Below are positions 46,069 through 54,950 of a stretch of 64,000 nt of DNA, one piece after another (the first letter of the stretch is position 1; every line of letters starts with the position of its first letter). Location of the stretch: contig NZ_QLMG01000016.1 of assembly GCF_003259905.1 (NCBI RefSeq), forward strand, positions 1-64,000. The letters run 5' to 3'. The DNA is from Salipiger aestuarii. Lineage in GTDB: Bacteria > Pseudomonadota > Alphaproteobacteria > Rhodobacterales > Rhodobacteraceae. The notes under the pieces were generated by a model, which worked only from the letters and a program-made list of their open reading frames with translations, was not told the origin of the DNA and ran no database searches. A program made the translations under genes and the position numbers.

Positions 46069-46982
46069 CAGACCGGATCCCACGAAAAGACATCCGCTGA
46101 TACTTCAAGCGGTGTGAATTGCGACTTGAGCGCGGGAATGGCGCGCTCGGCGATTTCATCGGCGGTCCAGCCCTCGCCTGAATGGACAGAGCGCACCGGG
46201 CGGGGTTGGTTGAACAGGAATATCTCGTTCTTGCGTACCGCGAAGATCTGCCCCGAGACGTCCGACGCACGGTCGCTCATCAGGAAACAAGCCATCGGCG
46301 CGACTTTGGCCGGCGTCATTTCCTTGATCTTCTCGACGCGGGCCTGCTGTTCCGGCGTGTCGGTCTTGATCGACGAGATCATCCGGCTCCAGGCGAAGGG
46401 CGCGATGCAATTGGAACGGACGTTCCAGCGCTTGAGGTCAAGCGCCACCGACTTCGAAAATGCGGCGATGCCCAGCTTGGCGGCGGAATAATTCGCTTGC
46501 GCGAAATTGCCGATCAGCCCCGAGGTCGAGGTCATGTGCACAAGCGCGCCGCCCTCCTGCTCACGGAAATGGTCGGCGGCGGCGCGGCTGGTGTTGAACG
46601 CACCGTAAAGATGCACCTTCACCACCGCGTCGAAATCCTCATAGGTCATCTTGTGGAAGAACCCGTCGCGCAGGATGCCGGCGTTGTTCACCACGGCGTC
46701 GATGCGGCCGAATTCCTTGACGCCCGCCTCGATCATCGCGCGCGCGGCGTCGGGATCGGTTACGTTGCCGCCATTGGCAACCGCATCGCCGCCAGCGGCC
46801 TTGATTTCATCGACTACCTTTTGCGCCGCGGTTTCGGTTTGCCCGGTGCCTTTCAGCGACGCGCCCAGATCGTTGACCACCACGGCGGCGCCTTCGGACG
46901 CGGCCATCAGCGCAATATCGCGCCCGATCCCGCCGCCCGCGCCAGTGACCAGAACCACTTTTCCATCAAGTGCCTTCGCCAT
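46068..46982 (-). CDS. SDR-family 3-hydroxyacyl-CoA dehydrogenase-like protein
   Basis: A 304-residue SDR of the HSD17B4/peroxisomal multifunctional enzyme type. Seen: VLVTGAGGGIGRDIAL, NDLGASLKGTG, NNAGILRDGFFHKM, and the active site MTSTSGLIGNFAQANYSAAKLG with Ser, Tyr and Lys in place. The tail beyond residue 240, ending SADVFSWDPV, is longer than simple SDRs and typical of this group. It probably oxidises a 3-hydroxyacyl-CoA. Translationally coupled to the following lyase gene. Confidence 0.88.
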   Translation of the reverse strand: MAKALDGKVVLVTGAGGGIGRDIALMAASEGAAVVVNDLGASLKGTGQTETAAQKVVDEIKAAGGDAVANGGNVTDPDAARAMIEAGVKEFGRIDAVVNNAGILRDGFFHKMTYEDFDAVVKVHLYGAFNTSRAAADHFREQEGGALVHMTSTSGLIGNFAQANYSAAKLGIAAFSKSVALDLKRWNVRSNCIAPFAWSRMISSIKTDTPEQQARVEKIKEMTPAKVAPMACFLMSDRASDVSGQIFAVRKNEIFLFNQPRPVRSVHSGEGWTADEIAERAIPALKSQFTPLEVSADVFSWDPV

Positions 46983-46997
46983 TTTCGTCGTTCCCCC

Positions 46998-47957
46998 TCA
47001 GCTTGCCTTGCGGTACTTGTCGAGCCCGCCAGTATGCATGACGCGGCCCATAAGCGGCGCGTCGATAATCTCTTCCGCCTTGACCGCGGCTGCGATCAGC
47101 TTGTCCAGGTCGATGCCGGTTTCGATGCCAAGTTCATGGCACAGGAAAACCGCATCCTCCGTGCAGACATTGCCGGCGGCGCGCGCGTGGCCGTGGCCCG
47201 CGAAAGGACAGCCGCCAAGGCCCGCGACCGAGCTTTCGAACATGTCCACACCCATCGACAGGGCGGCATAGACATTGGCGATGCCAAGCCCGCGCGTGTC
47301 GTGAATGTGCATGCCGATGCGCGCATCCGGCGCCATCTCGCGCAGCGCACCGATCATCCGCTTGACCGCCTCCGGATTGCCCCAGCCCATGGTATCGGCG
47401 ACCACCAGGATCGGCACCGGAATCTGCTCTTCGTCGCAAAGTTGCAGGATAAAGCGGAAATCGTCCAGTATGCGCTCCTGCGGCATGGGGCCTTCGAAGT
47501 TGCAGCCAAACGCCGTCATCACATAAGCCGCATCGACAGTGTAGCCTTCTTCCTTGTAAAGACGGACCCAGTCGCGTTGTTTCTCGCGCATTTCGGCAGA
47601 GGAGCAATTATTGTTCGACTGCGCAAAGGCTTCGGACGGGTAGAACAACAGGCGCGGGTCGATATCGACCTCATGTGCGGTCAGGGCCTTGCGAAACCCC
47701 TTGTCGTTCAGCCACAGCGACGTGTAGTTCACGCCGGGCTTGCGCTTGATACGCTGGAACAACTCGCCGGTATCGGCCATTTGCGGCACATATTTGGGGC
47801 TGACGAAACTGCCCACCTGAATGCGTTTCAGACCGGTCTCGCTGAGCATGTCGATCAGCTCGATCCGATCCTCGATCGGATAGATCTTCTTTTCAATCTG
47901 AAAGCCCTCGCGCGGGCCTTCTTCACGGAATTCGACGAATTTGGGAAAGTCGCTCAT
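46998..47957 (-). CDS. HMG-CoA lyase family enzyme
   Basis: A 319-residue HMGL-like TIM barrel. Key parts: EEGPREGFQIEKK, where classical lyases have DGPRDGLQ, GSFVSPKYVPQMADT, TAFGCNFEGPMP, VVADTMGWGNP, and the metal site MHIHDTRGLGIANVYAALSMG with HxH, then AGLGGCPFAGHGHARAAGN containing the catalytic Cys loop. Thus all catalytic elements of hydroxymethylglutaryl-CoA lyase are there, with an Asp-to-Glu change in the first motif. It sits next to biotin carboxylase genes, the combination found in leucine and acyclic terpene catabolism. It would release acetyl-CoA or acetoacetate from a 3-hydroxy-3-alkylglutaryl-CoA. Confidence 0.9.
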   Translation of the reverse strand: MSDFPKFVEFREEGPREGFQIEKKIYPIEDRIELIDMLSETGLKRIQVGSFVSPKYVPQMADTGELFQRIKRKPGVNYTSLWLNDKGFRKALTAHEVDIDPRLLFYPSEAFAQSNNNCSSAEMREKQRDWVRLYKEEGYTVDAAYVMTAFGCNFEGPMPQERILDDFRFILQLCDEEQIPVPILVVADTMGWGNPEAVKRMIGALREMAPDARIGMHIHDTRGLGIANVYAALSMGVDMFESSVAGLGGCPFAGHGHARAAGNVCTEDAVFLCHELGIETGIDLDKLIAAAVKAEEIIDAPLMGRVMHTGGLDKYRKAS

Positions 47958-47961
47958 CTCA

Positions 47962-49968
47962 TCACTCCTCGGGTGCTAGGATCTCGGCGATGACCTGGCC
48001 GCGATCGACCATGTCCCCATTCGAGACGGATATGTTGCTGGCGATCCCGGCTGCGGCAGCGCGGATCGAGATCTCAAGTTTCATGGATTCCATGATCGCA
48101 ATCACGTCGCCCTCGGCCACGGTCTGACCCTCGGCCACCTTGATCTCGACGATCATCCCGGTCAGCGGAGAGGCCACCGCACGATCCGCCGCCACATCTC
48201 CCCCCGCAAAGTCCAGAGGTGCGGCAGGGCGGAAGACCAGACGCCCTTCGGGCGTGTCCATCTCGATCACCCCCGCGTGCAGCCGCGCGTTGATGTGGTG
48301 GACCGTGTCGCCCTCGCTCAGGCGCCACCGGCCCGGCTTGATTTCGCGGGCGGTCAATGTCGCCGCATCGCCGGTTTCCGACAGAACGGTGTAGCGGTCC
48401 TTGTGCTTGACCGGCCCGACGCGCAACTCTTCGGAGGCTCCGCCGGAATCGGTCAGTGTCACACGCTGTCCGGCTTCGATCGCATCGCCACCCAGGCCAA
48501 GCCGCCAGCCGGTGAAGCTGTCGCGATTGGTCCAGGGGTCGGCACATAAATCACGACGCGACGTGGCTACGAACAGAACGGCGGCGGCGGCCTTCCACAG
48601 CTCGGGGCGGGCCAGAGACCCTGCCTGTGTCAGCTCGTCGAGCCTGCCGTCGATCCAGCGGGTATGAACCTGCATCTGTTCGAATTCAGGGTCACGCGCC
48701 AACGCCGTCAGAAAGGCACGGTTGGTTTGCACGCCCTCGACCGCGACGTGGTCCAAGGCTGTCGCCAGCCGCGCCAATGCGGTTTCCCGGTCCGGCGCGT
48801 GGACGATCAGCTTGGCGATCATGGGATCGTAGAAGGGTGTGACCGCGTCGCCTTCTTCGACACCGCTGTCGATGCGCAAACCATCCGGCAGGCTGAGCGT
48901 AGTCAGCGTACCCGTTGACGGCGCGAATTGCATCGCCGGGTCTTCGGCGTAAAGCCGCGCCTCGACCGCGTGGCCGCTGATCGCCAGATCGTCCTGCACC
49001 AGGCCAAGGCCCGCGCCTTCGGCAATGCGCAGGTGCAGCGCGACAAGGTCCAGCCCGGTGATCGCCTCGGTGACGGGGTGTTCGACCTGAATGCGCGGGT
49101 TCACCTCAAGAAAAAAATACTCCTCGCCGGCAACCAGAAACTCCACCGTGCCGAGGCCGCGATAGTCCAGCGTTTCGCCCAGGCGCACCGCGTCATGCGC
49201 GATATCGTCCAGAAGCGTGCGGGGCAGGCCCCAGGCGGGCGCCTCTTCGATGACCTTCTGGTGACGCCGCTGAAGCGTGCAGTCGCGTTCGAACAGGTGC
49301 ACCACATGCCCCTTGCCGTCGCCAGCGATCTGCACCTCGACATGGCGCGCCTCGGGCAGGAATCTTTCCAGAAGCAATCCTTCGGAGCCGAAGGTGGATT
49401 TTGCTTCGCGCAGCGCGCCCTCGATGTCCTCAACCAGGGTGGCCTCGTCGGTCACCAGGCGCTGTCCGCGCCCGCCGCCGCCACCGACCGCCTTGAGAAG
49501 GACCGGCAGGCCCATTTCCCGGACCTCCGCTGCGATCTGCCGGGGGTCCGACCGCGCGCCCTCGGCGCCCGAGATCACCGGCACACCGGCGGCCACGGCG
49601 GCCTCTTTGGCGCTTGCCTTGTCGCCGAAGCGTTCGAGCGTTTGCGGCGTAGGCCCCATGAAGATCATGCCGGCGGCCTCGACCGCACGGGCGAAATCGG
49701 GGTTCTCGGCCAGAAAACCGTAGCCGGGGTGGATCGCATCCGCGCCGACCGACTGCGCGGCGGCAATCACCGCGTCGATCTTCAGATAGCTTTCGGATGC
49801 CGGGCCTGCTCCGACGCAGACGGAGTGCCCGATTTCGCGGACATGCAGGGCGTTGGCGTCGGCCTCGGAATGCACGCCGACAGGGGTGATACCGCTGGCC
49901 CGCGCGGTGCGCGCGATCCGGCAGGCAATTTCGCCGCGGTTGGCGATGAGAAGCGTTTTGATTTTCAT
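47962..49968 (-). CDS. Acyl-CoA carboxylase biotin-containing alpha subunit
   Basis: A 668-residue protein with the biotin carboxylase domain (IANRGEIACRIARTARASGI, ATP-grasp GGGGRGQRLV, EVNPRIQVEHPVTEAITGLDLV) in residues 1-450, a linker BT domain, and the C-terminal biotin domain with AIMESMKLEI (biotinyl Lys about residue 634). The layout is that of methylcrotonyl-, geranyl- and propionyl-CoA carboxylases. With the beta subunit next in the operon and an HMG-CoA-lyase-type enzyme after it, a 3-methylcrotonyl- or geranyl-CoA-like substrate is favoured over propionyl-CoA. Confidence 0.93.
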   Translation of the reverse strand: MKIKTLLIANRGEIACRIARTARASGITPVGVHSEADANALHVREIGHSVCVGAGPASESYLKIDAVIAAAQSVGADAIHPGYGFLAENPDFARAVEAAGMIFMGPTPQTLERFGDKASAKEAAVAAGVPVISGAEGARSDPRQIAAEVREMGLPVLLKAVGGGGGRGQRLVTDEATLVEDIEGALREAKSTFGSEGLLLERFLPEARHVEVQIAGDGKGHVVHLFERDCTLQRRHQKVIEEAPAWGLPRTLLDDIAHDAVRLGETLDYRGLGTVEFLVAGEEYFFLEVNPRIQVEHPVTEAITGLDLVALHLRIAEGAGLGLVQDDLAISGHAVEARLYAEDPAMQFAPSTGTLTTLSLPDGLRIDSGVEEGDAVTPFYDPMIAKLIVHAPDRETALARLATALDHVAVEGVQTNRAFLTALARDPEFEQMQVHTRWIDGRLDELTQAGSLARPELWKAAAAVLFVATSRRDLCADPWTNRDSFTGWRLGLGGDAIEAGQRVTLTDSGGASEELRVGPVKHKDRYTVLSETGDAATLTAREIKPGRWRLSEGDTVHHINARLHAGVIEMDTPEGRLVFRPAAPLDFAGGDVAADRAVASPLTGMIVEIKVAEGQTVAEGDVIAIMESMKLEISIRAAAAGIASNISVSNGDMVDRGQVIAEILAPEE

Positions 49969-49978
49969 GACTCGCGCC

Positions 49979-51586
49979 TCACATTCTGAACACGCCGAAA
50001 TTGGTTTCGACCTTTGGCCTGCGCGAAGTTACGTCCAGCATGAGCGCCATGACATCGCGGGTTTCGCAAGGCTCGATCACGCTGTCGATCCAGAGGTTCG
50101 AGGCGAAATTATACGCGCCTTGAAAATCCTCGTATTCCTTGCGGATCGGGGCCTTGAAGGCTTCCTCCTCCTCGGGCGTCCAGCTCTTGCCCTCGCGCGC
50201 GTTGATCTGAGCGCGCACCTGCGCCAGCACGCTGGCGGCCTGCTCTGGCCCCATGATGGCAGAGCGGCCCGTAGGCCAGGCGAACGTTGCATCCGGCTGG
50301 AACGGGCGGCCCAGCATGGCCAGGTATCCCGCGCCGTAGGAGCCGCCGGTGATGATGGTGAACTTTGGCACCCGGGCCGAAGACATGGCCGTGATCATCT
50401 TGGCCCCGGCCTTGGCGATGCCCATCTGCTCGACCTCGCGGCCCACCATGAAGCCGTTCACATCCGCGAGGAACAGCAGTGGAATGTCGCGCTGGACGCA
50501 GAGATTGATGAAATGTGTGGCCTTCAGCGCGGCCTCGACGAACAGCACGCCGGTGTTGGCAAGGATGCCGACCTCGTGGCCGTGGATGCGGCCCCAGCCG
50601 GTCATGATGGTATCGCCGTAAAGCGGCTTGAATTCGTGGAAGTCGCTGCCGTCCACCAGCCGCGCGACGATCTCGCGGTTGTCGGTCGGCACCTTGGTGT
50701 CGCGGCTGACAATGCCGTAGATCTCCTCGACCGGATAGGCTGGCGCGCGCGGCGGTTCGGGGGTCTTGCGGGGCAGGGGCTTTTCGCCCAGATGGCTGAC
50801 GATTTCGCGCGTGATCGCCAGTGCATGCGCGTCATCCTCGGCCAGGTGATCTGTCACCCCCGAAACGGAAGAATGCATCTTGCCGCCGCCCAGTTCTTCG
50901 GCTTCGACTTTTTCGCCGGTCGCCGCGAAGGTCAGCTCTGGCCCGCCAAGATACATGAAGCCCTGGCCGCGCACGATCACCACCTCGTCGCAAAGCGCGG
51001 GGATATAGGCACCACCCGCAGTGCACGGGCCCATGACCACGGCGATCTGCGGAACGCCGTCGCCCGACATGCCGATCTGCTGGTGAAAGATCGAACCGAA
51101 CTGACCCTCATCGGGGAAAATGTTCTCTTGATCCGGCAGGAACGCGCCGCCGGAATCGACCAGCGTGATTACGGGCAAGCGGTTCTTCCAGGCGACTTTC
51201 TGGGCGCGGACATGCTTGCGCGAGGTCATGCCGAAATAGGTGCCACCCTTCACGGTGGCGTCATTGGCGATGATCATGCACTGACGGCCCTCGATCACGC
51301 CGATGCCGGTGATGATCCCTGCGCCCGGCGGCACGCCGTCATATTTGTTCAGCCCGGCAAGTTCACCGAGTTCCAGAAAGGGCGTGCCCGGGTCGATCAG
51401 ACGCTCGATACGCTCACGCGGCAGGATCTTGCCTTTGGACAAGTGTCTGTCCCGCGCCTTTTCGGGACCACCGACACGTTGTTGCAGGCGAAGCGCATGC
51501 AGCTCGACGATCTTTTCGCGATACCGCGCGTCGTTTTCCCGGAAGTCGTCGGACCCGGTGTCGAGAAGGGATTTCATTTTTGTCAT
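49979..51586 (-). CDS. Acyl-CoA carboxylase carboxyltransferase beta subunit
   Basis: A 535-residue carboxyltransferase. The crotonase-like halves carry RERIERLIDPGTPFLELGELAG, AGIITGIGVIEGRQCMIIANDATVKGGTYFGMTSRKHVRAQKVA (MccB/GccB-like), ALCDEVVIVRGQGFMYLGGPEL and GGSYGAGYLAMLGRPFQPDATFAWPTGRSAIMGPEQAASVL (diagnostic core GGSYGAGYLAM). Size and these motifs fit MCC/GCC beta rather than PCC. It overlaps the ligase stop by four bases (ATGA). Confidence 0.92.
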   Translation of the reverse strand: MTKMKSLLDTGSDDFRENDARYREKIVELHALRLQQRVGGPEKARDRHLSKGKILPRERIERLIDPGTPFLELGELAGLNKYDGVPPGAGIITGIGVIEGRQCMIIANDATVKGGTYFGMTSRKHVRAQKVAWKNRLPVITLVDSGGAFLPDQENIFPDEGQFGSIFHQQIGMSGDGVPQIAVVMGPCTAGGAYIPALCDEVVIVRGQGFMYLGGPELTFAATGEKVEAEELGGGKMHSSVSGVTDHLAEDDAHALAITREIVSHLGEKPLPRKTPEPPRAPAYPVEEIYGIVSRDTKVPTDNREIVARLVDGSDFHEFKPLYGDTIMTGWGRIHGHEVGILANTGVLFVEAALKATHFINLCVQRDIPLLFLADVNGFMVGREVEQMGIAKAGAKMITAMSSARVPKFTIITGGSYGAGYLAMLGRPFQPDATFAWPTGRSAIMGPEQAASVLAQVRAQINAREGKSWTPEEEEAFKAPIRKEYEDFQGAYNFASNLWIDSVIEPCETRDVMALMLDVTSRRPKVETNFGVFRM

Positions 51587-52974
51587 GGCAGGTCGGGGTA
51601 TTCTCTCAGAACGAAGGCGACCTTGGCGGCGCCGGGTTTTTCGAACGTGTCGGGCGCGATCAGACGAACGTCGGCCTTGAAGACAAGAGCGTCGCGCAGA
51701 CGCTGTTCGATTTTCTTCTTGAGGGCGTCGTCATCCGCCGGATCGCGGTCGGGACCGCGTTCGACGATCACCTTCAGCGCGCCCTGCGTGGTATGGCCTG
51801 CGAAATCGGCCACGATGCGCATGACGCCGTTGGTGTCCGGCACCATCTCGGTCACCACGCTGTTGATGGCCGAGGGGAACACATTGGCGCCGCGCACGAT
51901 CAGCATGTCATCGGTCCGGCCGGTGCAGCGGATCTTCGGGCCGGTGCGCCCGCAGGTGCATTCGGTGTCGATGACCTCGATATAGTCGCCCGACCGGAAG
52001 CGCACGACCGGGCTGGCCTGCCGCCCGATCGCCGTATAGATCATCTCGCCCTCGGCACCTTTTTCCCAGGGAATGATCCTGCCGCTTTCGGGGTCGAGCA
52101 GTTCGGTGATGATGTAGTCCATGTTGACCATATGCATCCCCGACTGTGCATCGCATTCGGCCCAGTAGGTCACGCCCAGATCGGTGCCGCCCAGCATTTC
52201 GCAGCATTTCGCACCCCAGGCCGCTTCGATCTTGGCGCGAATTGCCGGGATGCCGCCACCGGGTTCGCCACCAACGACAATTTGCTCGACGCCCAGCTCG
52301 GTGGCTTTGCATCCAAGCACCTCCGGCGCCTTATCCGCAAGGTGCAGAACGAAATTCGGGGCGCCCACGATGCAGCGCGGCCGCGTGTCGGCGCAGGCGC
52401 GCAGCAGCCGTTCCGCGCCACCGTCGGCGCCCACCGGCACGTCAATTGCGCCCATATACTGCAAACCCTGCATCACCGGGATGCCGCCGACAAAGCCTTT
52501 GGCCAGCGAAAACGCATGCAGCGCCATGTCGCCGGGACGCACGCCATTGGCGAAGAAACAGCGCGCCGTCATCTCGTGCCACATTTCGGTATCGGCTTCG
52601 GTCAGCGCCACATAGGACGGGTTGCCGGTTGTGCCGGATGAGGCCTGCATCTGGATGATGTCGGCCATCGGCGCGGCCCGGTGCTTGCCGAAGGGCGGTT
52701 CCGCGGCAAGGCTTTCGCGGATTTCGGTCTTGTAGGTAAACGGCAGCTTCTGCAGGTCTTCGATGGTGCGGATATCGTCGAAATCGACACCCGCCTCCGC
52801 GAACCTTTCCTGATAGAAGGTCGAGTTCGCCTTGAGATAGGCCATCTGCTCGCGCAGCCGCTCTTCCTGAATGCGGCGCACTTCGTCGAGCGGCGTGCCC
52901 TCGATCTCGTGCCAGAAGCGATCGTTCACCTTGTCGGCGGCGTCCTGCCGCCGGAAGCGCATTCCAAATTGCAT
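51583..52974 (-). CDS. Phenylacetate-CoA ligase-like (PaaK family) enzyme
   Basis: A 463-residue adenylating enzyme. The PaaK P-loop is QASSGTTGNPSYVALTEADTEMW, and further marks are GGEPGGGIPAIRAKIEAAWG, EMLGGTDLGVTYWAECDAQSGMH, FRSGDYIEVIDTECTCGRTGPKIRCTGRTDDMLIVRGANVFPSAI (core DDMLIVRGANVFPSAI). The start at 52974 follows GGGAGGACGAC; the longer frame to 53529 is a shadow of the next gene. Members activate aromatic or other carboxylic acids. This is the second of three CoA ligases in the regulon. Confidence 0.92.
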   Translation of the reverse strand: MQFGMRFRRQDAADKVNDRFWHEIEGTPLDEVRRIQEERLREQMAYLKANSTFYQERFAEAGVDFDDIRTIEDLQKLPFTYKTEIRESLAAEPPFGKHRAAPMADIIQMQASSGTTGNPSYVALTEADTEMWHEMTARCFFANGVRPGDMALHAFSLAKGFVGGIPVMQGLQYMGAIDVPVGADGGAERLLRACADTRPRCIVGAPNFVLHLADKAPEVLGCKATELGVEQIVVGGEPGGGIPAIRAKIEAAWGAKCCEMLGGTDLGVTYWAECDAQSGMHMVNMDYIITELLDPESGRIIPWEKGAEGEMIYTAIGRQASPVVRFRSGDYIEVIDTECTCGRTGPKIRCTGRTDDMLIVRGANVFPSAINSVVTEMVPDTNGVMRIVADFAGHTTQGALKVIVERGPDRDPADDDALKKKIEQRLRDALVFKADVRLIAPDTFEKPGAAKVAFVLREYPDLP

Positions 52975-53000
52975 GTCGTCCTCCCTTACAGGCCGCGCGA

Positions 53001-54161
53001 TCAGTAGGATCGCGGCAGGCCCATGACCTTTTCGCCGATAAAGCTGAGGCACAGCTCGCGGTTCACGGGTGCTGTGCGCAGCAGGCGTACCAGCGGATAC
53101 ATTTCGTAAAGCCCCGTATCTTCGGTAAAGCCCGACCCGCCATGGGCCTGAAGCGCGGCATCCACGGCCTCGATTCCGGCTTCGGCGGCGGCGTATTTGG
53201 CCATGTTCGAAGACGCACCCGCAGGCAGCTTGTTGTCGAATTCCCATGCGGCGCGGCGGGTCATCAGGCTGGCCATCTCGACCGCTGTATGCGCCCTGGC
53301 CATCGGGTGCTGCACACCCTGATGCGCCCCGATGGGCTGGCCGAACACATTGCGCTCGGAGGCATAGGCCACGCCCTTGTTCAGGGCGAACCGGCCGATG
53401 CCGCAGCACAACGCGGCAAGGATAATCCGCTCGGGGTTGAGGCTGTCGAACAGGATCGAGAACCCTTCGTCCACCTCGCCGACCACATCCTCGGGGCCGA
53501 GATCCACCTCGTCGAAGAAAAGCGTCCATTGTTCCTCGGGCAAGGGGATCGAGATTTTCACCCGCTGCTTTTCCACGCCCTTTTTCTTCAGATCCACGGC
53601 AAAAAGGGTAAAACCGTCGGTCTTGCGGCTGACTTCGGTGTGCGGCTTGGTCCGCGCCACGACCAGACAGTAGTCCGATACCTCGGCGCCGGTGATAAAG
53701 GTCTTTTCCCCCGACAGGCTGAACCGGTTGCCCCGGCGTTTGGCCAGCGTGGTGGCCTTCATCGTGTTGGATCCGGCCCCCGGTTCGGTGATCGCGAAAC
53801 AGAACTGGATATCGCCCCGGCAGGCAGCCGGAAGAAGCTCTTTCTTGTGGAACTCGGACCCGTGGCTGGCGATGTGGGCCAGCGACATGGTCGGGCCGAC
53901 CACCATCATCAGCAGCGGAATGCCGTGATTTGCGGTGCCCTCCATGAACAGGGCCATTTCGGTCATGCCAAGGCCGGCGCCGCCGTATTCCTCGGGCACC
54001 ATGATCCCCAGAAAACCGTCATCGGCAATCTGTTTGAACATATCGTGCGGGAACTCATGCTTGCGAGCGTGTTCGAGCCAATACGCATTGTCATATTTCT
54101 GCGCCAGCTGGCCGCCATATTCGTAAATCTGGCGTTGTTCGTCGTTCAAAGTGAAATCCAT
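53001..54161 (-). CDS. Acyl-CoA dehydrogenase (non-canonical C-terminus)
   Basis: A 386-residue acyl-CoA dehydrogenase: MDFTLNDEQRQIYEYGGQLAQ, VPEEYGGAGLGMTEMALFME, AITEPGAGSNTMKATTLA, HGGSGFTEDTGLYEMYPLVRLLRTAPVNREL. As in the gene at 44107, the GGTxE motif is missing and the protein ends in GEKVMGLPRSY. The candidate base is the Glu in NPERIILAALCCG. The two may be partners or act on successive intermediates. It lies between a PaaK-like ligase and an enoyl-CoA hydratase gene. Confidence 0.9.
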   Translation of the reverse strand: MDFTLNDEQRQIYEYGGQLAQKYDNAYWLEHARKHEFPHDMFKQIADDGFLGIMVPEEYGGAGLGMTEMALFMEGTANHGIPLLMMVVGPTMSLAHIASHGSEFHKKELLPAACRGDIQFCFAITEPGAGSNTMKATTLAKRRGNRFSLSGEKTFITGAEVSDYCLVVARTKPHTEVSRKTDGFTLFAVDLKKKGVEKQRVKISIPLPEEQWTLFFDEVDLGPEDVVGEVDEGFSILFDSLNPERIILAALCCGIGRFALNKGVAYASERNVFGQPIGAHQGVQHPMARAHTAVEMASLMTRRAAWEFDNKLPAGASSNMAKYAAAEAGIEAVDAALQAHGGSGFTEDTGLYEMYPLVRLLRTAPVNRELCLSFIGEKVMGLPRSY

Positions 54162-54170
54162 GGTGTCTTC

Positions 54171-54950
54171 TCAGCCTTTGAAAGCGGGGTCGCGGCGGTT
54201 TTCGAAAGCATCAAGGCCTTCGGCGACGTCGTCGCTGGGCAGCGCGCGCACCGCGGCGTCGCGCTCAAGCCGCATTTTCTGGTCGATGCCCAGGTCCGCA
54301 CCTTCCCGTGCCAGACGTTTCATCTCGGCGATACCGGGGCGCGAACGGGTGGCGATCTTTTGACAATACTCAAGCGCGGTCTGATGCAGCTCCGCATCGG
54401 GCACCACATAGTTCACCAGACCGGCCGCTTTCGCCTCGTCCGCCTTGAGCCAGCGGGCCGAGAACATCAGATCAAGCGCCCGGCGCTGGCCCATCAGCCG
54501 CGTCAGCCGTTGCGACCCGCCCCAGCCGGGAATCAGGCCGAATTGCGCGTGCTGATCGCCGAATTGCGCGGTTTCGGCCCCGAAGCACACATCGCAAGCC
54601 AACATCAGTTCGATCCCACCGGCCAGACACAAACCCTGCACCGCCACTACGACAGGGAGGGAGGAGGTTTCGAGCGCGCGCAGGTTGTTCATTCCAAAAG
54701 CGATGAAATGGTCCAGCGCGGCGGGATCGTTCAGTTTACCTTTCACCTCGGCCAGATCGGCGCCGGTGCAGAAGTGCTTGCCTTGCGCCCGGATCAGGAT
54801 CGACCGGATGTCCCGGTCGGCCTCGAACCCGGCGCGCGCGGCAGCGATGTGCTCATGCACTTGCAGTGAAAGGCAATTAAATTTCTCGGGGCGCGCCAGC
54901 TCGATAATGCCGACGCTGCCTTCGGTACTTACGGCGACCGGGTCACTCAT
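54171..54950 (-). CDS. Enoyl-CoA hydratase
   Basis: A 259-residue crotonase-family enzyme. It has oxyanion motifs FCTGADLAEVKG and GLCLAGGIELMLACDVCFG and, unlike the other two crotonase proteins here, an intact second catalytic region FGLIPGWGGSQRL. It is therefore the best candidate for a true hydratase. The ATG at 54950 overlaps the stop of the upstream dehydrogenase (ATGA). Confidence 0.92.
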   Translation of the reverse strand: MSDPVAVSTEGSVGIIELARPEKFNCLSLQVHEHIAAARAGFEADRDIRSILIRAQGKHFCTGADLAEVKGKLNDPAALDHFIAFGMNNLRALETSSLPVVVAVQGLCLAGGIELMLACDVCFGAETAQFGDQHAQFGLIPGWGGSQRLTRLMGQRRALDLMFSARWLKADEAKAAGLVNYVVPDAELHQTALEYCQKIATRSRPGIAEMKRLAREGADLGIDQKMRLERDAAVRALPSDDVAEGLDAFENRRDPAFKG

